64,000 nucleotides of DNA from Alphaproteobacteria bacterium HT1-32 (GTDB lineage: Bacteria > Pseudomonadota > Alphaproteobacteria > Rhodospirillales > HT1-32). The position numbers and the translations under genes were made by a program. Below, in pieces: positions 43,726 through 51,321 of the stretch (the stretch's first letter is position 1; each line of letters starts with the position of its first letter). Location: contig WJPL01000003.1 of NCBI GenBank assembly GCA_009649675.1, positions 285,645 to 349,644 on the forward strand, given 5' to 3'. The notes under the pieces are model-generated. The model was given only the letters and a program-made list of their open reading frames with translations, had not been told where the DNA came from and made no database searches.

Positions 43726-43768
43726 GCAAAAAGAAAGCCCGGTGCCTGATTGCTCAGGGACCGGGCTT
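43726..43768 (-). terminator. Terminator of the tct-prpD-CoA-transferase-ech operon
   Basis: On the minus strand AAGCCCGGT (43768-43760) pairs with ACCGGGCTT (43743-43735), with CCTGA/TCAGG pairing inside, then TTTCTTTTTG. It lies 36 bp past the enoyl-CoA hydratase stop and closes the minus-strand operon. Confidence 0.85.
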
Positions 43769-43803
43769 GAAAAACTGGCCAGATAAAGCCAGTGCAGGGG
43801 AAG

Positions 43804-44607
43804 TCAGCGGCCCTTGAACTGAGCCGGGCGTTTTTCCATGAAGGCGCGGCGGCCTTCGATATAGTCTTCAGATGCAAAACAGACGTCGACCATTTCCTGA
43901 CATTTGTCCATGTCACGGTCTTCACTGTCTTTACGGGTTTCACCGATAATGAACTTCATTGCAGCAACAGTGAGCGGCGCATTGCCGGCAACCGTCGCGG
44001 CATAATCCATCACGGTCTTTTCCAGATCAGCTTCGTCAACGATCTGCTGTACCAGACCGATCCGCAGAGCCTCATCCGCATCCATGCGGCGGGCCGAGAA
44101 CACGATGTCCTTGGCCTGTCCCAGGCCGACCGTATCAACCAGACGGTTGAGACCACCATAGGGATAGCCAAGGCCGAGTTTCGCAGCAGGCAGTCCGAAT
44201 TTTGACTTCGAGGAACAGAACCGGAGGTCACAACTGACAGCCAGCGCCAGTCCGCCACCAAGGCAGAAGCCATTGACCATGGCAATAGTCGGCTTCGGCA
44301 GGGCTGCAATCTTGTCATAGACGACCTTGATCCGCGCATTGTAGTGCGCAACGGCTTCCTGCGATCCGCGTTCTTTCTCGAATTTCGAGATATCAGCACC
44401 GGAGACAAAAGCCTTGCCGCCAGCGCCGGACATGACGATCACCCGGATATCATCGTCAGCAACAAAATCCTCAAGAATATCTACCGCAGCATCCCACATA
44501 TCCAGAGAGACCGCATTATAGCGCTCCGGATTGTTGAAGATCATATGTCCGACAAAACCATGTTTTTCCGCCAGCATCTTGGGTGCTGAGATTTCATCCG
44601 TACTCAT
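43804..44607 (-). CDS. Enoyl-CoA hydratase/isomerase family protein
   Basis: A 267-residue crotonase. It has MIFNNPERYNAVSLDMWD near 20, the oxyanion-hole GAGGKAFVSGADISKFE near 65, and the second oxyanion region NGFCLGGGLALAVSCDLRF near 110. The exact residues for hydratase glutamates are not clear, so isomerase, hydrolase or decarboxylase activity is possible. The ATG at 44607 is used, not 44697. It is last in the operon after the CoA-transferase, so its substrate is likely the CoA thioester made there. Confidence 0.88.
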   Translation of the reverse strand: MSTDEISAPKMLAEKHGFVGHMIFNNPERYNAVSLDMWDAAVDILEDFVADDDIRVIVMSGAGGKAFVSGADISKFEKERGSQEAVAHYNARIKVVYDKIAALPKPTIAMVNGFCLGGGLALAVSCDLRFCSSKSKFGLPAAKLGLGYPYGGLNRLVDTVGLGQAKDIVFSARRMDADEALRIGLVQQIVDEADLEKTVMDYAATVAGNAPLTVAAMKFIIGETRKDSEDRDMDKCQEMVDVCFASEDYIEGRRAFMEKRPAQFKGR

Positions 44608-44623
44608 ACAGAAAACTCCTCGA

Positions 44624-45817
44624 TCAAACGACGTTGCGGGATCGCAGGTCAGCAATTTCATCTGCTGACAGGCCAAGCGATTCCAGAATTTCATCACTAT
44701 GCTCGCCTCTCTCCGGCGGGCTGACCTTCAGCTCGCTCGGCGTCCGGCTCATATGAATTGGCTGTGCAATAAGCTGTGTCTTGCCAAAAGCCGTTGTCTC
44801 AATATCCGTGGCAATGCCCAGATGCTTCACCTGCTCATCCGCAAACATGTCACCAACATTGTAAATATGACCGCTTGGCACACCGGCCTTGGCGAACAGG
44901 TCAATCCATTCCTTGCTGGTTTTAGTCGGTGTCAGTTCCTCGATCATGCCGTTCAGCAGATCGCGATGGGCAAGGCGGTCTGCGTTATCGAGGAAACGCG
45001 GGTCTTCTTTCCATTCAGGCTTGCCAACCGCGTCACAAAGCCGGGCCCAGATCGTATTACCGGCAGCTGCGATATTGATATGGCCGTCTTTCGTCTTGAA
45101 AACGCCCGTCGGGATACTTGTCGGGTGGTTGTTTCCTGCCTGTTCGGGGATTTCATCATGAACCAGATAGCGGGCAGCCTGAAAATCGAGCATGAAAATC
45201 TGCGCCTGGAGGAGGGAGCTTTGTACCCACTGCCCCTTGCCGGATTTCTGGCGCTCCATCAGCGCGACAAAAATACCGAGTGCTGCAAACAGGCCGGAGG
45301 TCAGATCCGCAATCGGAATGCCCACGCGCATCGGGCCACGCCCCGGTTCGCCGGTAATTGACATCAGACCACCCAGTCCCTGGGCAATCTGGTCAAAGCC
45401 GGGACGCTTCATGTAAGGGCCGTCCTGACCAAAACCGGAAATCGAGGCCAGAATGATCGCCGGGTTTACCGCTGCCAGACTGTCGTAATCGATCCCGAGA
45501 CGATGCTTCACATCAGGCCGGAAATTCTCGACAACAACATCCGCTGATTTCACCAGCTTCTTGAGCAGGGCAACGCCGTCCGGGTCTTTCATGTTCAGGG
45601 TGAGGCTGCGCTTGTTGCGCTGCAGATTCTGAAAATCTGCGGTGTGCCGTTTCGCGCCAAGCGCGCCGTCTGCTTCCAGCGCTTCCGGCATTTCCACCTT
45701 GATGACGTCGGCGCCCCAGTCGGCAAGCTGACGGACACATGTCGGACCGGACCGGACCCGTGTCAGGTCAAGAACACGGATATGGTCCAACGCGGTTGAG
45801 GCAGGTACGTGTGGCAT
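44624..45817 (-). CDS. Family III CoA-transferase (CaiB/BaiF/formyl-CoA transferase type)
   Basis: A 397-residue class III CoA-transferase. It begins with the family pattern IRVLDLTRVRSGPTCVRQLADWGADVIKVE, then NKRSLTLNMKDPDG, the catalytic-Asp region ADVVVENFRPDVKHRLGIDY near 105 and ISGFGQDGPYMKRPGFDQIAQGLGG near 125. It moves CoA from a donor such as succinyl-CoA to a carboxylate. The start is ATG 45817 with AAAGGAA upstream. It is 16 bp past prpD and 16 bp before ech, so the three are tightly linked. Confidence 0.9.
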   Translation of the reverse strand: MPHVPASTALDHIRVLDLTRVRSGPTCVRQLADWGADVIKVEMPEALEADGALGAKRHTADFQNLQRNKRSLTLNMKDPDGVALLKKLVKSADVVVENFRPDVKHRLGIDYDSLAAVNPAIILASISGFGQDGPYMKRPGFDQIAQGLGGLMSITGEPGRGPMRVGIPIADLTSGLFAALGIFVALMERQKSGKGQWVQSSLLQAQIFMLDFQAARYLVHDEIPEQAGNNHPTSIPTGVFKTKDGHINIAAAGNTIWARLCDAVGKPEWKEDPRFLDNADRLAHRDLLNGMIEELTPTKTSKEWIDLFAKAGVPSGHIYNVGDMFADEQVKHLGIATDIETTAFGKTQLIAQPIHMSRTPSELKVSPPERGEHSDEILESLGLSADEIADLRSRNVV

Positions 45818-45833
45818 GTTGGGATGATTCCTT

Positions 45834-47201
45834 TCAGGGCTGTTGCGCAAAGGGCGCAAGATCAATCACTGCATCACCGCGGAGAACGCCTGATGCATGG
45901 TTGTACAGGTGGTCGGCCTGAGCCGCCGAATAACCGCCAAACTGAACATTGGCAGTGAATTTGGTTTTCAGTTCGTCATCTGTCAGCGGCTCTGTCGCGC
46001 CACCACGCATATGTGGCTGGATGGCCTCGACGGTACTGCCGTCTTTCAGGGTTGCACGAACATGACCGCGATAACTTGCGGGGTAGGGATCCTTCGGATC
46101 AATTTCATATCGTGTCAATCCGGCGATATGAAGCAGATCCGCATTGGCAATCCGTTCGTCAGTAAACTGGGCCAGTCCCGCTGCGCCGTCCACCAGTCCG
46201 GCAGCAACGCAATAGGGGGTCGAAAACTTGGCCGCATAAGGTGTCGCCGGCTTCTGCTTGCTGGCCAGTGGCTCCCAGAGACGATGAACTGTCCCTTCAC
46301 CACACTTGCACTCAATTCGTGCGACCTGATCAGGTGTCACACCCTTGTTGCGAAGGGCAATGGCGCAATCCACAAAGGGCTGCGTCATGGTGCCACAGGC
46401 ATAAGGTTTGAAGGCAATGGAGGCATAGAGCCAGTTTCTTCCCAGTCCACGGTCAATCTGACCAAAATCCCGGTCAATTCCGGGCTTTGCAAATCCGAGG
46501 AAGAATCCGTGTTCACCTTCGATAACACTTTTCGGGCCGGTAAAGCCGTTCTCTGCGAACAATGCCGCACGATAACCGCAATGTGCCGCCCATCCGGCAT
46601 GCAGACGCTTCGTTGACGAACCATCCGCCAGATATTCGATAATGCCCGAGGCCATTGATCCGGCAATACCCAGAGCACGGGACATCCGCTCACCATCCAG
46701 GCCAATCGCAACCGAAACAGCCGCAGCGGCTGCCAGAGCGCCTGCAACTCCAGTCGGATGAAATCCGGCACGGTGAATCGCTGTTGGCGCAACAACCGCG
46801 AGGCGGCACATAAGTTCACCACCGGCAGCGATACCAAGGCGGGCACGTTCTGCCGACAATCCCCGGGCCTCACAGGCAGCCAGGACGGCCGGAACAACAA
46901 CCACACCGGTATGCACCGGCGTTCCCTCGAAAGTATCGTCATAGTCTTCGCCATGACCGGCAACGCCATTGACCAGCGCCGCATCCTGTGGCGCAAGTCC
47001 GGTCGCATGACCAAAGGCAGTACCATTGCCTTCCGCAGGATGGCTGGCCAGCAACGCGCTTACGTAATCTTCACGCCGGGCGGAAAGTGCCAGACCGACC
47101 ACATCAAGCATCGAGCGAGCCGCCTGATGCACAACGGCCTCCGGCAGGTCATCCGAAACCAGAGAGGTGGCCCAGTCCGAAAATTTTTCAGCCCGGGTCA
47201 T
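45834..47201 (-). CDS. MmgE/PrpD-family protein
   Basis: A 455-residue member of the MmgE/PrpD family, which includes 2-methylcitrate dehydratase and cis-aconitate decarboxylase. Typical blocks are VNGVAGHGEDYDDTFEGTPVHTGVVVVPA near 80, HPTGVAGALAAAAAVSVAIGL near 150, KRLHAGWAAHCGYRAALFAE near 205 and FKPYACGTMTQPFVDCAIAL near 275. Activity cannot be assigned; family and context suggest action on a polycarboxylic acid brought in by TctABC. The start region lies in a perfect 11-bp inverted repeat (47200-47247), and no Shine-Dalgarno is visible, so its translation may depend on RNA structure or coupling. Confidence 0.88.
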   Translation of the reverse strand: MTRAEKFSDWATSLVSDDLPEAVVHQAARSMLDVVGLALSARREDYVSALLASHPAEGNGTAFGHATGLAPQDAALVNGVAGHGEDYDDTFEGTPVHTGVVVVPAVLAACEARGLSAERARLGIAAGGELMCRLAVVAPTAIHRAGFHPTGVAGALAAAAAVSVAIGLDGERMSRALGIAGSMASGIIEYLADGSSTKRLHAGWAAHCGYRAALFAENGFTGPKSVIEGEHGFFLGFAKPGIDRDFGQIDRGLGRNWLYASIAFKPYACGTMTQPFVDCAIALRNKGVTPDQVARIECKCGEGTVHRLWEPLASKQKPATPYAAKFSTPYCVAAGLVDGAAGLAQFTDERIANADLLHIAGLTRYEIDPKDPYPASYRGHVRATLKDGSTVEAIQPHMRGGATEPLTDDELKTKFTANVQFGGYSAAQADHLYNHASGVLRGDAVIDLAPFAQQP

Positions 47202-47247
47202 GTGGATGCATCCCGCAGAACCATCGTCAGACGGTCTGCATCCACAT
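47200..47247 (-). other. Hairpin at the prpD start between tctA and prpD
   Basis: On the minus strand ATGTGGATGCA (47247-47237) pairs perfectly with TGCATCCACAT (47210-47200). The second arm ends in the first two bases of the prpD start codon and takes the place where a Shine-Dalgarno should be. A mini-frame beginning ATGGTTCTG ends in TGA overlapping the prpD ATG. No T tract, so not a terminator. Confidence 0.65.
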
Positions 47248-47259
47248 AACAGGTTACCA

Positions 47260-48747
47260 TCAGGCTGCTGCCTTCGCCGCCCGCTTGCGGAACTTGCGAA
47301 CCAGCGGCCACAGCAGGCTGACTGCTGTCAGCAGGAAGAAGAACAGCGCAATCGGGCTTTCAAACATCCGCCACCACTGATTATCCATGATGATCATCGC
47401 CTGACCGAGTTTTTCCTCAACGATCGGACCGAGAACAACACCCATGATCAGCGGAGCAGGGCCAAAGCCGTGCCGGTTCATCAGGAAGCCGATGACCCCG
47501 GATGCCAGCATGATCCAGACATCGAACACAGAACTCGCAAAGGAGTAGGCACCGATCACCGAAAAGGTGAAGACTGCCGGCCAGAGGAACTGTTTCGGGA
47601 TCATGGTAATCCGCGAGAACACCTTCGCACCAAGGAAACCGATGCCCAGGAACATGAAGTTCGCCAGCAACATGGCACCAAAGATCGCATACATGAACTC
47701 GGGCTGGTTATTGATCAGCTGCGGACCCGGCCGGACACCATGCATGATGAGTGCGGCAAGAATGACAGCCGTCGACCCGCTGCCCGGAATACCGAGAGCA
47801 AGCGTCGGAACCATTGCGCCACCGGTTGCAGCATTATTCGCGGCTTCCGGACCGGCAATACCTTCCGGACAACCTGTGCCGAACTCTTCCGGAGTCTTGG
47901 ACCAGCGTTTCGCCTCATTATAACCCATGATGGCAGCCACGGTGGAGCCTTCAGCCGGCAGAATACCGATGAAAGTACCAATGCCTGAAGACCTCAGTAC
48001 CGTGCCGATAACCCGGCGGAAGTCTTCTTTCGACGGCAACTTCACGACGACCGATGTAATCCGTTCATAGGCAACATTGGCCGCGTTGGTCTGTGACAGC
48101 AGTTCACCGATAGCGAACAGGCCGATAAGCACCGGAATGAAGCTGATGCCTTCAGACAATTCGGGAATGCCGAAGGTGAAACGTTCAATACCCGTGACCA
48201 GCTGGACACCGACAGTACCGATCAGCAGACCGACAAAACCGGAAATCAGGTTACGGATCGCGGAACGGCCACTGATCGTCGCCAGCATGGAAAGGGCGAA
48301 CAGCGTCAGCGCAAAATATTCGGTCGGCCCGAATTCAAGCGCTACAGCAGCCAGAGCGGGGGCCGCTATCAGGAAGATCAACAGGCTGATGACGCCACCG
48401 ATAACACTGGAGAACGTCGCCAGACCAAGTGCCCGTCCGGCTTCCCCGCGCTTGGCCATGGGATAACCGTCAAGTGCCGTCGCCGCAGCAGGCGGAGCGC
48501 CCGGAGCATTGATCAGAATGGCTGTGATTGACCCGCCAAAAGTGCCGGCACAATACAGCGCAGCAAGCATGCCGATGGCAGATGCCGGCGGCAGCGAAAT
48601 CGTAAAAGGTAACAGAAGTGCGATCGCCATCGGTGAGCTCAGGCCGGGCAGGGCACCAACCAGCACACCGACAAAAACACCAAAAAAGATCGCGAGAATG
48701 GCTGGCCCGTTCGATATAAGAGACAGGCCCTCAAACATTGCGTCCAT
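47260..48747 (-). CDS. tctA: Tripartite tricarboxylate transporter, large permease
   Basis: A 495-residue TctA permease with about 12 membrane segments. Signatures include GALPGLSSPMAIALLLPFTISLPP near 35, the GGSITAILINAPGAPPAAATALDGYPMAKRG block near 72, and the repeat ILPAEGSTVAAIMGYNEAKRWS near 260. It imports di- or tricarboxylates or related acids using the ion gradient, together with TctB and the binding protein TctC. It sits 9 bp after tctB. Confidence 0.95.
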   Translation of the reverse strand: MDAMFEGLSLISNGPAILAIFFGVFVGVLVGALPGLSSPMAIALLLPFTISLPPASAIGMLAALYCAGTFGGSITAILINAPGAPPAAATALDGYPMAKRGEAGRALGLATFSSVIGGVISLLIFLIAAPALAAVALEFGPTEYFALTLFALSMLATISGRSAIRNLISGFVGLLIGTVGVQLVTGIERFTFGIPELSEGISFIPVLIGLFAIGELLSQTNAANVAYERITSVVVKLPSKEDFRRVIGTVLRSSGIGTFIGILPAEGSTVAAIMGYNEAKRWSKTPEEFGTGCPEGIAGPEAANNAATGGAMVPTLALGIPGSGSTAVILAALIMHGVRPGPQLINNQPEFMYAIFGAMLLANFMFLGIGFLGAKVFSRITMIPKQFLWPAVFTFSVIGAYSFASSVFDVWIMLASGVIGFLMNRHGFGPAPLIMGVVLGPIVEEKLGQAMIIMDNQWWRMFESPIALFFFLLTAVSLLWPLVRKFRKRAAKAAA

Positions 48748-48756
48748 GAAACTGTC

Positions 48757-49284
48757 CTATTCGAAAAAGACGGAGAGCAGACCAGGCTCGAAATGCACCT
48801 TCAGTGCATAATTGAACAAGGCCCAGATGCAGAGGGTGAAAATCACCGTGAAGGAAAGGATCGCAAACGGCCGCCGCTCACCCCACATCAGGGGCATAAG
48901 CAGGCAGTTCAGGATCACCGTCAGCAGCGCACCGAGCGTCGGCATCTGTGAGGCAATGACAATCATCAGCAACGCCGTCAGGAGGGTATTCCTGGGCAAT
49001 GGTTTTTCACGGCCTTTGTCGAGACTCTTTGCGCCACCTTCAACGAAGCGGTGCTCAAACGGAATCACGACACCAAGCGTCATGATCACCACAAGAATGC
49101 ATTGTGGATATATCTCCGGAGCCATTCCGGTACTGAACAATGCCGACACTTCATCAAAAGACGTGGTGACGTAGAACAGCCAGAGTGAAACAGCGTAGAG
49201 AATAAGGGTTACAATGAGATCAACGCGATGAACGAGCGGAGCATTGCTCCGCCCGTCATTCGCCAACGAACTGGAATCAGTCAT
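48757..49284 (-). CDS. tctB: Tripartite tricarboxylate transporter, small membrane subunit
   Basis: A 175-residue protein with four hydrophobic segments (VDLIVTLILYAVSLWLFYVT; YPQCILVVIMTLGVVIPF; LTALLMIVIASQM; LSFTVIFTLCIWALFNYALKV), the TctB pattern. It lies between tctC and tctA, 21 bp after tctC. Confidence 0.88.
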   Translation of the reverse strand: MTDSSSLANDGRSNAPLVHRVDLIVTLILYAVSLWLFYVTTSFDEVSALFSTGMAPEIYPQCILVVIMTLGVVIPFEHRFVEGGAKSLDKGREKPLPRNTLLTALLMIVIASQMPTLGALLTVILNCLLMPLMWGERRPFAILSFTVIFTLCIWALFNYALKVHFEPGLLSVFFE

Positions 49285-49305
49285 CGGATTTTCCCCGGTA
49301 TCAAC

Positions 49306-50289
49306 TTATTTGATAATGCCGAGTTCCTTGAGAGCTGCTTCTGATTCGACATATTCCGCCTTCAGCTGCTTGTCCCATTCGACGGTACCGGCAACTGAAT
49401 CTTCAGGGGTCAGGCCCGAACCCTTCAGATAGGTGGCAAACATTTCATGCTTCATCGCCTTGACCAGCTTCTCGGACAGCTTGTCGATGATTGCCTGCGG
49501 TGTTCCGGCGCGGACAGCATAACCACGGGTGGTTGAGGCCTTCACGTCCCAGCCTTTTTCAACAGATGTCGGAACATCCGGGTATCCGGCCAGACGCTTG
49601 GCAGAAAGCACGACCAGCGCATTGACGGAACCGTCTTCGATCTGCGTCACAGCTTCGGAGACGTTCGGCAGCGTGGCTTCGATATCACCGGAAAGCAGCG
49701 CCTGGATCATCTCGCCGCCGGAACCGAACGGAACCGCCTTGAATTTGATACCGGCCGCTTTGGCGAAACGTGCCAGTGCGATATGCTCGGTACCACCGAT
49801 CTGCGCAACACCCCAGTTCAGCGGAGTCGTTTTCGACGCGGCAACCAGTTCATCAATGGTTTTGTACTTGCTGTTCTTACCGACGGTAATGAATGTCGGA
49901 TCATCCATCGCACGGACAACACCAACCATGTCATTAATGCCCATCTTCGATTTGCCCTGGGCAATCGTGTAGAGATGAGTCTGGGTCAGAGCGAGGAGCG
50001 TGTAGCCGTCAGCCGGCTTCGACATGACGTATTCCTGTGCCGAGGAACCGGAGCCGCCACGCTTCGAGACGATGGCAATATCCGTGTCCAGTTCTTTCCG
50101 TGCACGGAGAGAAACCATTCGTGCAGTCACGTCGGTACCGCCGCCGTAGCTGGAATGAATAACGATTTCAATCGGCTTGCTCGGGAAATCATCCGCAGCG
50201 CTAGCGAATGTCGGCGCAAGAGTCAGCCCGGCAGCAACCGCGCCGGCAGAGAGCGTCAGGAGACGCCGGGAAAGGGTAAATGATGTCAC
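49306..50289 (-). CDS. tctC: Tripartite tricarboxylate transporter, periplasmic binding protein
   Basis: A 327-residue TctC/Bug protein. A signal peptide is followed by cleavage near FASA-AD (residue ~31). The mature part begins DFPSKPIEIVIHSSYGGGTDVTARMVS, the Bug-family opening that forms the ligand pocket, and ends AALKELGIIK. It delivers the substrate to TctAB. It is first in the minus-strand operon tctC-tctB-tctA-prpD-CoA-transferase-ech and is preceded by three 21-bp-spaced operators. Confidence 0.93.
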   Translation of the reverse strand: MTSFTLSRRLLTLSAGAVAAGLTLAPTFASAADDFPSKPIEIVIHSSYGGGTDVTARMVSLRARKELDTDIAIVSKRGGSGSSAQEYVMSKPADGYTLLALTQTHLYTIAQGKSKMGINDMVGVVRAMDDPTFITVGKNSKYKTIDELVAASKTTPLNWGVAQIGGTEHIALARFAKAAGIKFKAVPFGSGGEMIQALLSGDIEATLPNVSEAVTQIEDGSVNALVVLSAKRLAGYPDVPTSVEKGWDVKASTTRGYAVRAGTPQAIIDKLSEKLVKAMKHEMFATYLKGSGLTPEDSVAGTVEWDKQLKAEYVESEAALKELGIIK

Positions 50290-50333
50290 AGTGTATCCTC
50301 CCAGAAGTTTATGTCTGCTTGTTGCAGATGATC

Positions 50334-50396
50334 GTTCATACGATGAACGATTTGTTTCATCCAGTGCATTCTAGATTTCATCGAATGAAATTTCAA
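50334..50396 (-). promoter_or_regulatory. tctC promoter with three phased IclR-type operators
   Basis: GTTCAT-ACG-ATGAAC (50334-50348), TTTCAT-CCA-GTGCAT (50355-50369) and TTTCAT-CGA-ATGAAA (50376-50390) have centres at 50341, 50362 and 50383, exactly 21 bp apart (two helical turns). On the minus strand TTGAAA (50396-50391) and TAGAAT (50373-50368) form a sigma-70-type pair with a 17-base spacer, and the third operator fills that spacer. Confidence 0.8.
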
Positions 50397-50471
50397 TCCC
50401 CCATAACAAGGCGGACCAGGTTAACTGCCAGAATGTTGCTGGCCAGGTTTCACCAGCTCCGGTCCCTTTTG

Positions 50472-51098
50472 TCAGAGGAGACCGCTTGCCTTCACGCCAT
50501 CAAAGATGAACTGAACCGCAAGTCCGGTCATCAGTACACCAACAACCCGGGAAACAACCTGCAAACCGGTCACACCCAGTAGTTTCTGAACCTGTGTTGC
50601 AACCAGAAGCAGCAGGAAAGTAAGCAGAAGCACGCTCAGCAACACCGCAACGACGACCAGATGAGCCAGCGTATAGGACTCAGCATTGGAGACCAGCAGC
50701 ATCGTCGCACCGATAGCTCCCGGCCCGGCAATCAAAGGGGTTGCCAGCGGGAATACGGAAATATCGTCACGTGTCACAGCTTCTGCATTTTCCTCATCTG
50801 TGGTCGAGGTACTGCCGGAATGACGGGCAAAGACCATATCGATGGCAATCAGCAACAGCAGCACGCCACCTGCCGTCCGGAACGCCGCCAGCGAGATGCC
50901 GAAAATATCAAGAACAGCCCGTCCGAATATGGCGAAGACAAGCAGGACACCGGTCGCAATCAGGACGCCCTTCAGGGCGATGTTCCGGCGCTGGGCAGGG
51001 GTTTCATCCGGGGTCAGTGCCGCAAAAAGCACGGCGACATCCGGCGGCCCTATCGTCGCGAATAAAGTCGTAAAGGCAATGATTGCCGTCTCAAGCAT
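50472..51098 (-). CDS. MarC-family integral membrane protein
   Basis: A 208-residue protein with six hydrophobic segments. It opens AIIAFTTLFATIGPPDVAVLFAALTPD and has ISVFPLATPLIAGPGAIGATMLLV in the middle, the MarC/UPF0056 pattern. The function of this family is unsettled; early links to antibiotic resistance were not upheld. The ATG at 51098 is used. It lies upstream of the tct operon in the same direction but separated by 182 bp holding the tct promoter, so it is a separate unit. Confidence 0.88.
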   Translation of the reverse strand: MLETAIIAFTTLFATIGPPDVAVLFAALTPDETPAQRRNIALKGVLIATGVLLVFAIFGRAVLDIFGISLAAFRTAGGVLLLLIAIDMVFARHSGSTSTTDEENAEAVTRDDISVFPLATPLIAGPGAIGATMLLVSNAESYTLAHLVVVAVLLSVLLLTFLLLLVATQVQKLLGVTGLQVVSRVVGVLMTGLAVQFIFDGVKASGLL

Positions 51099-51321
51099 GC
51101 GCAACCTCAACTGTCTGACGGCAATTCTTGCATCATGAAGTTGTAACGTCCACAGGGCTCACCAGAATCGCCACTATTCCCCCAAGTTCTTTGACCTCCA
51201 CCGGATAATATCGGATGGTCTTGAACTATATTTCACCCGGTTGAGTGAACGAGCGCTGATGAGAAAAAAGCCGAAGTCTCCTGAGCCTGCCAGCAACATC
51301 CCTCTATCAGAGGAAAAAGGT

